64,000 nucleotides of DNA. It comes from UBA1046 sp050945515 (GTDB taxonomy: Bacteria > Bacillota > Clostridia > Saccharofermentanales > DTU023). A model generated the notes under the pieces. The model saw only the letters and a list, made by a program, of their open reading frames with translations. It was not told the origin of the DNA and made no database searches. The stretch spans positions 62,001 through 126,000 of the forward strand of contig JBMNTB010000001.1 in the NCBI GenBank assembly GCA_050945515.1, in the 5' to 3' direction. Position numbers and translations under genes: made by a program. Shown here piece after piece: positions 51,333 to 58,607 of the stretch (position 1 is the first letter of the stretch; each line of letters opens with the position of its first letter).

Positions 51333-52190
51333 ATGAAAAAAGCGATTAAGGTTCTTATTATCCTACTGGTGATATCGTTTATACCGCTTGCAGTGCAAGC
51401 ACAACCTGGTTCACAACCGCATCCCGATCCCTATAGTGGTGATTTAAGCAATTATGACGGCAAATGGATTATCGATGGGAAAACGGAGCAGGACACGAAT
51501 TGGACGCTGGAAATATCCGGCGATAAGTATCATTTACACAATGAATACAATGACTATAAGGGCGATATCCTCTTTACGCCCGGAAATGAAAAATTAGATA
51601 CACCTGATACCTTGTGGCTGGATTTTGATCCTGACGTCCAAATTGAAGTAGTGCTTATCAATCAAGCCGGTGGTCTGATCGATATTTCCGGACAGGGTCT
51701 GTATTTTGTCAAGCCCGGCAATCGTATCGAATTTGATGAAGTGGAGGAATGGGAAAACTACTCAAAAGAGGACATGGTCGGCGATTGGGTCCTGGATTCA
51801 CTGTGGGCAATTATTGTTCAATTAGATTTTTATCTGGAATTAACTAACGAGGATATCATGCAGGGAAGCATAACAGGGGATGATCGTCTTATTTTGAGCT
51901 TTGATAACGGAATTTTGTACGAAGTCTCCGAAAAGTTGGAAATTCGCGTTCCGATCACCCGTTACAGATATTGTGGCCGCTACATTTATTTTGAAAACCC
52001 GAATCCGATCGAACCTGTTGCTTACAAATTCTTGGCACATATTGTGCCTGATAGTAGTGACTTAGGTGACGCAGGACAGTTGATCATCAGTCCTTCTCCC
52101 ATACCGGATATGGATGACGGTCTCGAATTAATCATGTTTCTGACCTTTTCACGCATCACAAGTGTTGATCAGACAGAAGGGAGTGAATAA
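51333..52190 (+). CDS. Secreted protein of unknown function, two lipocalin-like repeats
   Basis: A Sec signal peptide (KKAIKVLIILLVISFIPLAVQA, probable cut after AQA) precedes about 265 acidic residues. Two similar segments begin with a Gly-x-Trp turn: YDGKWIIDGKTE with WTLEISGDKYHLH, and VGDWVLDSLWAIIV with YLELTNEDIMQGS; both alternate hydrophobic and polar residues as in beta barrels, so a lipocalin-like fold is a guess. No family recognised. ATG 51333 has AAAGGAGGT 8 bases upstream; a TTG at 51312 is rejected. The next gene starts 3 bases after its stop. Confidence 0.75.
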   Translation: MKKAIKVLIILLVISFIPLAVQAQPGSQPHPDPYSGDLSNYDGKWIIDGKTEQDTNWTLEISGDKYHLHNEYNDYKGDILFTPGNEKLDTPDTLWLDFDPDVQIEVVLINQAGGLIDISGQGLYFVKPGNRIEFDEVEEWENYSKEDMVGDWVLDSLWAIIVQLDFYLELTNEDIMQGSITGDDRLILSFDNGILYEVSEKLEIRVPITRYRYCGRYIYFENPNPIEPVAYKFLAHIVPDSSDLGDAGQLIISPSPIPDMDDGLELIMFLTFSRITSVDQTEGSE

Positions 52191-52193
52191 TCA

Positions 52194-53633
52194 ATGAAAA
52201 GAGTATTTTTGCTGATACTTTCGCTACTTGTCCTCTTCAGCATGGCGGCCTGCTCTTCGTCGCAGCCGGGGAATAAAGGGACGCTGTCTGAGCATCCGGC
52301 AGGCAAAAATGCTGAAGATCCTCAGGCGGAGATTCCTGAGGAATATTGCTTAAAGACTAATATTCCCGCCGATTGGCATGACCCTCTGCCTTCGTCGGAA
52401 TACGCCGGTGATTTTCCCTTATTCGGCCTGGGAGCGCTGGTGGATGGCACACAGGAGGGCGTAAACTTACCCAAAGTCATAGATCTCTTCACCGTTGAAG
52501 AACTGGAAGCGTATTTGGGCATGATCGTTTCCGTGGATGAAAACCTTTATTCTCTAGAGGGCGATGACGTTGAGCAATATTTTTTGCGTGAAACTGAAAC
52601 AGCGATACCTGAACTCTGGGATGGAAAGATAAAAATCTGGCTTAAAGACTTAGGCAATCCGGCAGGTGTATCATTTTATTTGGAGCAGCTCTACCCTAAT
52701 TCACGCGAAATAGAGGATTTGGGAGAACACGCGATCATATCTACCTCCAATACTGTTATTATCCAAGTGAAAGGTGCGGTGATTGTGGGTATCTCTGCGG
52801 AATTTAAACGCCCGGAGGATAGAGTAGCAGAACCGGCAGCAGAGAAATTTATGCTGGATTTGGCGCATTTTGTCTCTGATAGGCTGATAGAAAAAATGGC
52901 GTCTCCCGGCCAAGCCGGAGAAACGGATACCGAAACAGGGACTGCACAACAGGAAAACAAAAGCTTTAAGGCACTTGGGCCGGGAGAGTTCGAGGCCTAT
53001 ATAGACGAACTCGATTTAATAAAGGAATTTGTGGATGAGATAAATGATGAATGTTCCTCCGCTATTAATTTAAGACCAATCAGGTACCCTGAGTTTGAAA
53101 AAATATTGACGAATTTAGCGCAGAAAGGCGGGCCGGATGTGTTTATCACATCGCAACCTTCCTTTTATGAAGAAGCCCTAAAACAAGACTTGTTCAGTGA
53201 GGGAGTGGTAGTTGCGTATGAAACGCCGGTGATTATGATACATGTTGGTAATCCCAAAGGAATTACAGGTTTAGCAGATCTTGCCAAGAAGGATATGAGG
53301 GTAGCAATGGCCGATCAAGACACTCCCGAGGGTCAAATGATCCGTGCTATGTTGGCAAAAGCCGGTATTACGGAGGAAGATTTCAGTGTCAGATCCCAAT
53401 ATGAAGTCAACTTCGATGCAGCTATTGTTTACCGTAATACTGTCAGCGCGAAGGAAAAAGAGGAGTATGAGTTCGTGGAAATTGAACCGGACTATTTAAT
53501 GGAAAACCCCGTTTTGCTATTCGCGACCAAGTCAACCGAGCATCCTGAACTTGTTAACCAATTTACCGGCTTTATGCTCTCCGAAAGAGTGCAGCATTCG
53601 TTTGAAGTCTTTGGTTACCGACCTGTAAAATAA
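52194..53633 (+). CDS. Lipoprotein: unknown N-terminal domain plus ModA-like binding domain
   Basis: Lipobox MAAC (Cys20) anchors it to the membrane. Residues about 50-225 form a domain I do not recognise (VIDLFTVEELEAYLGM, IPELWDGKIKIWLKDLGN, AIISTSNTVIIQVKGAVI). After a Gln/Thr-rich linker, residues 265-479 resemble the molybdate/tungstate-type periplasmic binding fold: GGPDVFITSQPSFYEEAL, VMIHVGNPKGITGLADLAK, MRVAMADQDTPEGQMIRAM, FDAAIVYRNTVSA and the final FTGFMLSERVQHSFEVFGY. No transporter genes are next to it, so the domain may act as a sensor or scavenger. It is coupled to the preceding gene (3-base gap) and followed by a terminator. Confidence 0.75.
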   Translation: MKRVFLLILSLLVLFSMAACSSSQPGNKGTLSEHPAGKNAEDPQAEIPEEYCLKTNIPADWHDPLPSSEYAGDFPLFGLGALVDGTQEGVNLPKVIDLFTVEELEAYLGMIVSVDENLYSLEGDDVEQYFLRETETAIPELWDGKIKIWLKDLGNPAGVSFYLEQLYPNSREIEDLGEHAIISTSNTVIIQVKGAVIVGISAEFKRPEDRVAEPAAEKFMLDLAHFVSDRLIEKMASPGQAGETDTETGTAQQENKSFKALGPGEFEAYIDELDLIKEFVDEINDECSSAINLRPIRYPEFEKILTNLAQKGGPDVFITSQPSFYEEALKQDLFSEGVVVAYETPVIMIHVGNPKGITGLADLAKKDMRVAMADQDTPEGQMIRAMLAKAGITEEDFSVRSQYEVNFDAAIVYRNTVSAKEKEEYEFVEIEPDYLMENPVLLFATKSTEHPELVNQFTGFMLSERVQHSFEVFGYRPVK

Positions 53634-53674
53634 GGTTCTTAAAAACAGTATCAGTCTACTAAAAAAAAATTAAT

Positions 53675-53723
53675 AAAGGTGGTGTTTCTAATTTGAGTAT
53701 CAAATCGGGAACGCCACCTTTTT
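53675..53723 (+). terminator. Long terminator hairpin after the secreted pair
   Basis: AAAGGTGGTGTT (53675-53686) pairs with AACGCCACCTTT (53710-53721) over 12 positions with one G-U. An inner hairpin ATTTGA-GTA-TCAAAT extends it. The last Ts of the stem run into further T. A nine-A run lies upstream at 53661-53669. Confidence 0.8.
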
Positions 53724-53840
53724 AGTTTGTGACGATCTATATTTAATCAGTTAGCAATGTTCACTAGAAATATATTTGCCGACAATTCATCTTCAGTTAA
53801 CACTGATTTTGTTAAGGAAATATCATGCTGAACATAGTCT

Positions 53841-53895
53841 TTTAACGCATATTTTACTCAAATATGATTAGAGTCCAACCCGGCAATTTTATAAT
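53841..53895 (+). promoter_or_regulatory. Candidate Pho-type promoter of the phosphonate operon
   Basis: TTTAAC (53841), TTTTAC (53852) and TATGAT (53863) recur at exactly 11-base steps, the spacing of PhoP boxes (TTNACA-like hexamers with 5-base gaps). A perfect -10 TATAAT follows at 53890-53895 with no -35 hexamer, as in PhoP-activated promoters. The phnD ATG is 48 bases on. The rest of the 310-base gap (53724-53840) shows only A/T-rich sequence. Confidence 0.45.
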
Positions 53896-53943
53896 CGAGT
53901 TGGTAATCAATCCTGTAACAAATTAGAAAGGGGATGATGGAAA

Positions 53944-55086
53944 ATGCAAAAAAGTAAGATTTCAAGAATAATTTCATCACTTCTGCTCGTGGCTATTTCT
54001 ATTATGGTAGTAGGTATAGTCGCTTGCGATTCAAACAAAACTGAAAGCACTACCGCAGCCCAAAACGCAGAAGCTGACAAGACTACCGCAGCCCAAAACG
54101 CGGAAGCTGACAAGACTACCGCAGCCCAGGAGACGGAAGAACCGAAAGCGAACACAAAGCCAATCGTTGTAACTTGGTATCCGAATGAATCATCCAGTAC
54201 TCATGATGAGGTGCGTGCGGAAGTCGGTAAATTAATTAAGCAGGCTACCGGCAGAGAGGTCGAACACAAATTGACGACCGACTACACCATAGCCATTGAA
54301 GCAATCGCGAGCGGGGCGGCTGATATCGCTATTGCAATGGGCGCAGTCGGTTACATTGAGGCCAAGGAGCGTAATCCGGAGATTGATGTTCTCTTTGTCA
54401 ACAGCGACGAGAATTGGAAATTAGATGGGGCCAAGTATTTTGCCTGGCTGTGCGTGCCTGCAGAAGATGCAGACCAATATAAAAGTGGAGATACTTACTC
54501 CATCGACAACATAAAAGGGAAAAGGATGTCCTTTGTATCCAACAGTTCTACCTCCGGATTCAGAGTTCCTACTTCCTCAATTATTTCTCATTTTGCGAGT
54601 GAAAACTTGGATGAAGACAAATTGATTGAAGGCGGTCCCGACATGTTCTTCAGCGAAGTATTCTTCGGCGGCTCTCACCAAGGTTCAGCCGTTAATCTGC
54701 TCAGCGGCAATGTCGATGTTGCAGCTTTCTGCGATATCGAAGTGCAGCCCTATGTTGAAGCCAAAACCGGAGACGAAAGCACAGTCGGTTCGGTTTATAC
54801 CGTAAGAGAAGGTGCCGATGCTCCTTTCGACCAATATGTGGGGAGAGACTTCACTATTATAGCGTCCACTCCTGTTTTTAACGGTCCCAATGTGTATAAT
54901 CCTAAAAATTTGAGTGCTGAGGAAATACAAGCGATTAAAGATTTGTTTACTTCGGAAGAAGTTGCGAATAACAAGGTGCTGTTTTATGACGACAGCGTCG
55001 AAGGTGCGGTGGGATTGTACAAAAAATCCAAAAGTTATGGGTTTGTTCTCACGAGTGATTCATGGTACGACCCATATAGAAAATAA
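53944..55086 (+). CDS. phnD: Phosphonate ABC transporter substrate-binding lipoprotein PhnD
   Basis: Lipobox GIVAC (Cys28) gives a membrane-anchored binding protein. The PhnD fold is shown by VVTWYPNESSSTHDEVRAE, the segment ASGAADIAIAMGAVGYIEAK, the ligand-site region FVSNSSTSGFRVPTSSI and GSAVNLLSGNVDVAAFCD. A Thr/Ala/Gln linker (residues 35-65) consists of an 11-residue unit (TTAAQNAEADK) repeated twice plus a third partial copy. Length 380 aa. GGGG-rich site precedes the ATG. It leads the phn operon; the AEP-degrading genes downstream make 2-aminoethylphosphonate the likely ligand. Confidence 0.92.
   Translation: MQKSKISRIISSLLLVAISIMVVGIVACDSNKTESTTAAQNAEADKTTAAQNAEADKTTAAQETEEPKANTKPIVVTWYPNESSSTHDEVRAEVGKLIKQATGREVEHKLTTDYTIAIEAIASGAADIAIAMGAVGYIEAKERNPEIDVLFVNSDENWKLDGAKYFAWLCVPAEDADQYKSGDTYSIDNIKGKRMSFVSNSSTSGFRVPTSSIISHFASENLDEDKLIEGGPDMFFSEVFFGGSHQGSAVNLLSGNVDVAAFCDIEVQPYVEAKTGDESTVGSVYTVREGADAPFDQYVGRDFTIIASTPVFNGPNVYNPKNLSAEEIQAIKDLFTSEEVANNKVLFYDDSVEGAVGLYKKSKSYGFVLTSDSWYDPYRK
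54049..54128 (+). repeat. 33-bp tandem repeat in the phnD linker
   Basis: A 33-base unit starting ACTACCGCAGCCCAAAACGC occurs at 54049-54081 and 54082-54114 with one mismatch, followed by a 14-base partial third copy. It encodes TTAAQNAEADK repeats, stays in frame, and would only change linker length when copies are gained or lost. Confidence 0.9.
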
Positions 55087-55104
55087 ATTTGAAGACATTG
55101 ATAA

Positions 55105-55875
55105 ATGCCTATCTTAGAATTTAAAAATGTAAGCAAAGTATATAACAATATTACGAAAGCACTAACAGATATTTCTTTCTCGGTATACGAGGGTGAGTTC
55201 GTCTCTATTATCGGCCCCTCCGGTTCAGGCAAATCGACCATCCTGCGTTGCATCAACAGACTTGTTGATGTAACGCAGGGGTCAATTATATTTGACGGCC
55301 ATGATATCAATAAAGCGGATAAAAAAGAGATACGCCAAGTGCGCAAGAAGGCGGGCATGATCTTTCAGCATTACAATCTTGTAGATCGCCTTAGTGTCAT
55401 TGAAAATGTTTTGCACGGACGGCTTGGTTATAAGTCAGTTATAAGTGGTGTTATTGGCCATTATACTGAGGAAGAGAAGGAAAAAGCCTTTCAGATTCTC
55501 GCAATGCTCGGACTTACGGAACAGGCATATAAGCGATGTGATGAGTTGTCAGGCGGCCAAAAGCAACGAGTGGGCATCGCACGCTCTCTCATGCAGGAAC
55601 CAAGACTGATTTTATGCGATGAGCCTATCGCATCTCTTGACCCCAGCTCATCCAAGATTATCATGGATCATTTGAGCGATATCAATGAAACGATGAAGAT
55701 TACCTGCATTGCTAATTTGCATCAGGTTGATGTCGCGTTGAAATACGCCAAAAGGATTATTGGCATCACCGCCGGACAAATAGTATATGATGGTCCGCCT
55801 GAAAAACTGACCAGATCAAAAATATATGAAATATATCAATCGGACGAAGGCGAATTAATTACGGATGTCAAGTAA
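55105..55875 (+). CDS. phnC: Phosphonate ABC transporter ATP-binding protein PhnC
   Basis: ATPase of the phosphonate importer. Walker A GPSGSGKST near residues 37-45, the Q-loop MIFQHYNLVDRLSV with the PhnC-typical VLHGRLGY after it, signature LSGGQKQRV near 149, Walker B LILCDEPIASLDP and switch His in NLHQVDVALKYA. Length 256 aa is normal. It follows phnD by 18 bases without a strong ribosome binding site and overlaps the first permease by 11 bases. Confidence 0.95.
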   Translation: MPILEFKNVSKVYNNITKALTDISFSVYEGEFVSIIGPSGSGKSTILRCINRLVDVTQGSIIFDGHDINKADKKEIRQVRKKAGMIFQHYNLVDRLSVIENVLHGRLGYKSVISGVIGHYTEEEKEKAFQILAMLGLTEQAYKRCDELSGGQKQRVGIARSLMQEPRLILCDEPIASLDPSSSKIIMDHLSDINETMKITCIANLHQVDVALKYAKRIIGITAGQIVYDGPPEKLTRSKIYEIYQSDEGELITDVK

Positions 55876-56701
55876 GCAAATGGATAAAACAACAAAAAAA
55901 GCACCCAGACCCAATAATCAAGTATCCGTGTTTGTACAGAGAAAACGCACATTTACCTTGGCATTTCTTGGCGTGGCTATGCTTTTTGTGGTATCCGCTG
56001 TTGTGACCAATTATGAAATTATTGGTGGTCTTGAGTCAATTCCCAAAGCTGTCATCTGGATGGCCCAAAATTTTGTTCCTAATGCCAAGGCATGGTCAAG
56101 ACTCCCTTATATACTCTCTAAATTAGTGGAAACCGCGCTTGTATCGGTAGCTGTCACCGTATGTGCTGCCATATGTGCGTTCTTCTTTAGCTTACTAGGA
56201 ACAAAAACTACGAAAACGGCTCCCTGGATCGCAGGAATAGTCAGGATTATTGCAGCGTTTTTCAGAAATGTACCGGATGTAGTCTGGGCCATACTTTTGC
56301 TATTCTCTTTCGGCCAAAATATCCTAACAGGATTTTTTGCCTTATTTTTTTCCACTTTTGGTATGTTGACGCGGACATTTATTGAAACCATAGATGAGGT
56401 CAGCGCATCCTGTGTGGAAGCACTGTATGCCACGGGCGCTACCTCCCTCCAAACTGTATTTAACGGCGTCATCCCCTCGTCACTGCCCGAAATAGTTTCC
56501 TGGGTTTTGTATATGATCGAAACAAATATCCGTTCATCTACATTGATCGGCATTCTTACAGCAACAGGAATTGGTTATTTGTTCGATCTTTACTACAAAC
56601 GTATGGATTACAGTTCAGCAAGCCTCGTCGTCATTTCTATTGTGATACTGGTTATCGCTATAGAGATACTGTCGAATAAAATCAGAAAGGTGATTATGTA
56701 A
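55865..56701 (+). CDS. phnE: Phosphonate ABC transporter permease PhnE (first)
   Basis: Integral membrane subunit, 278 aa, with about five or six hydrophobic helices. The ABC-permease coupling segment is ASCVEALYATGATSLQTVF with VIPSSLPEIVSW, and the C-terminal ESDIRSSTLIG-like motif reads TNIRSSTLIGILTATGIGY, typical of PhnE. The N-terminus is basic and cytoplasmic (KTTKKAPRP). It overlaps phnC by 11 bases and the second permease by one base (TAATG). Confidence 0.93.
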   Translation: MSSKQMDKTTKKAPRPNNQVSVFVQRKRTFTLAFLGVAMLFVVSAVVTNYEIIGGLESIPKAVIWMAQNFVPNAKAWSRLPYILSKLVETALVSVAVTVCAAICAFFFSLLGTKTTKTAPWIAGIVRIIAAFFRNVPDVVWAILLLFSFGQNILTGFFALFFSTFGMLTRTFIETIDEVSASCVEALYATGATSLQTVFNGVIPSSLPEIVSWVLYMIETNIRSSTLIGILTATGIGYLFDLYYKRMDYSSASLVVISIVILVIAIEILSNKIRKVIM

Positions 56702-57570
56702 TGAGTGAGCTTGATATCGCGAGCCGGCCTCCAGTTTCTTTGGATATAGTCAAATATATGCGAAAGACTCGCGGTGGCAAAATCAAAACTGCAACCAAAT
56801 CGAAAAGCAATCGTGCCATTAAAATAACGCTATTTGTCTTGCTGGCTCTTACCATATATGGCTTTTTAACCTTTGATTATAAAAACGTCGATATAGCGAA
56901 TGCCATGGCCGGCACTTGGAACAATGTCAAAGTATTGTTCGGTCAACCGAAGTTGACATACGGTACTTGGGGCGGATCATTAAAGGCATTGTTTGTGACA
57001 TTTTCTCTCGGTGCACTTGCTACTATTTTTGGGGCAATGATAGCTTTTTTCGGCTCCTTGTTGTGTGCTAAGAATATCGCTAATCCATATGTAGCCAATA
57101 TTACAAAGAGCTTCGTTGCCTTTATAAGGGCAGTGCCGACAATATTGTGGGTCTTGATTTTCACAGTTGCAGCGGGTCTGGGCAGTGTTGCAGCCGTTAT
57201 TGGCTTGACTTTCCACAGTGCCGGTTACTTGATCAAAGCATATGCCGAATCCATCGAAGAGATGGACGAAGGTACTATCGAGGCTTTAAAAGCCAGTGGC
57301 GCGAGTTTCTGGCAAATTGTGTTTCAAGCTATTCTCCCTTCCTCTATCAGCCGCATGACAGCATGGACATTCCTGCGCTTTGAAATAAATTTTACCAATG
57401 CGCTGGCCGTGGGTGCGGCAGCAGGAGTGGGCGGTATCGGCTTTGATTTGTACATGGCCGGCAACCATTACTTTGATCTTCGCGAGCTGGGATACATCAC
57501 ATATATTGTCGTAGCCGCGGTGATTTTGCTGGAAATGATAGCAACAAAAATAAAAGCGACTGTGAGATAA
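56701..57570 (+). CDS. phnE: Phosphonate ABC transporter permease PhnE (second)
   Basis: Second permease, 289 aa, indicating a heterodimeric channel as in phnE1-phnE2 systems. The coupling segment is GTIEALKASGASFWQIVFQ with ILPSSISRMTAW, and the region FIRAVPTILWVLIF is characteristic of PhnE. The PhnE C-terminal motif is modified here (INFTNALAVGAAAGVGGIG). The ATG overlaps the stop of the first permease. A 44-base gap leads to the dehydrogenase gene. Confidence 0.92.
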   Translation: MSELDIASRPPVSLDIVKYMRKTRGGKIKTATKSKSNRAIKITLFVLLALTIYGFLTFDYKNVDIANAMAGTWNNVKVLFGQPKLTYGTWGGSLKALFVTFSLGALATIFGAMIAFFGSLLCAKNIANPYVANITKSFVAFIRAVPTILWVLIFTVAAGLGSVAAVIGLTFHSAGYLIKAYAESIEEMDEGTIEALKASGASFWQIVFQAILPSSISRMTAWTFLRFEINFTNALAVGAAAGVGGIGFDLYMAGNHYFDLRELGYITYIVVAAVILLEMIATKIKATVR

Positions 57571-57614
57571 GGACGCCGACAATAGCTATTTAAATTTACG
57601 AAAGAACTCTGATA

Positions 57615-58607
57615 ATGCAACAAACTTTTTATGATTTTTCAGCATTTGAATTATTAAAAGATAAAAAACCGTTATTGGTGTGTGATGATGCTTTTGATTC
57701 ATTTGGCATTGAGTTTCCTTGTGAAGTTACAAGATTCAGTGATTTCACTTCCAATCCGGATTATGAGGATATAAAGTCAGGAGTAAAAGTTTTAAGAAAG
57801 AACAAATGTGACTTTATTGTAGCCATTGGCGGCGGGAGCAGCATCGACACCGCCAAGAGCATTAAATACTACAATCATATCAATCTGCCTCTAATGGCTG
57901 TCCCTACAACTTCCGGCACCGGCAGCGAAGCAACTCACTTTGCTGTCATATATAGAAACGGCAAAAAACAATCCGTTGCCGATGAAAGACTCTTGCCGGA
58001 ATATGTTATTTTACAGGCCGACACGCTCAAAACACTGCCCTTGTATCAAAAAAAGTGCACCATGCTTGATGCTCTCTGCCAGGCAATTGAGTCTTGGTGG
58101 TCAAAAAAAGCAACGCAAGAAAGCATTCTATATTCCCAAAAAGCCATCTATCTGATTCTCAGTAATATGGAAAGCTATTTGCATAATGATAATGATGGCA
58201 ATACTAAAATGCTTGTTGCTGCCAATTTAGCAGGCAAAGCGATCAATATCACTACTACAACCGCACCCCATGCTATGAGTTATAAGCTAACCTCCCTTTA
58301 TGGACTGCCGCATGGCCATGCTGTTGCTATCTGTCTGCCCAAAGTATGGCGGTACATGGAGAATTTTGATTACATCGCAAAGGCGCTGGGCACAGAACAT
58401 TATGAAGATGCGGTTTCACTTTTTGAGGAAATGCTGTTAGAACTGGAAATCTTGCCACCTCAAAACGTAAATGAGGACGATTTAGATATCCTGACCAATT
58501 CGGTAAATCGTCAAAGACTAAGCAACAATCCGGTTAGACTTAATAAAAGTACCATAAAAAAATTATATAAAGAGATTTTGGAGACTGAATATGGCGGAGA
58601 AAATTAA
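57615..58607 (+). CDS. Iron-type alcohol dehydrogenase of the phosphonate operon (phosphonoacetaldehyde/acetaldehyde reductase candidate)
   Basis: Short (330 aa) group III dehydrogenase. The cofactor loop is VAIGGGSSIDTAKSIK and the next motif VPTTSGTGSEATHFAVI. Metal ligands Asp152, His219 and His233 (GLPHGHAVA) are present, but the second ligand, His in most relatives (DALxH), is Gln156 in LDALCQAIESWWS. Related forms occur as phosphonoacetaldehyde reductases (PhpC-like) in phosphonate gene clusters. Here it is wedged between the importer and PhnX-PhnW with a 17-base overlap, so it may reduce phosphonoacetaldehyde, or the acetaldehyde released by PhnX, recycling NADH. Which of the two cannot be read from sequence. 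Confidence 0.82.
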   Translation: MQQTFYDFSAFELLKDKKPLLVCDDAFDSFGIEFPCEVTRFSDFTSNPDYEDIKSGVKVLRKNKCDFIVAIGGGSSIDTAKSIKYYNHINLPLMAVPTTSGTGSEATHFAVIYRNGKKQSVADERLLPEYVILQADTLKTLPLYQKKCTMLDALCQAIESWWSKKATQESILYSQKAIYLILSNMESYLHNDNDGNTKMLVAANLAGKAINITTTTAPHAMSYKLTSLYGLPHGHAVAICLPKVWRYMENFDYIAKALGTEHYEDAVSLFEEMLLELEILPPQNVNEDDLDILTNSVNRQRLSNNPVRLNKSTIKKLYKEILETEYGGEN

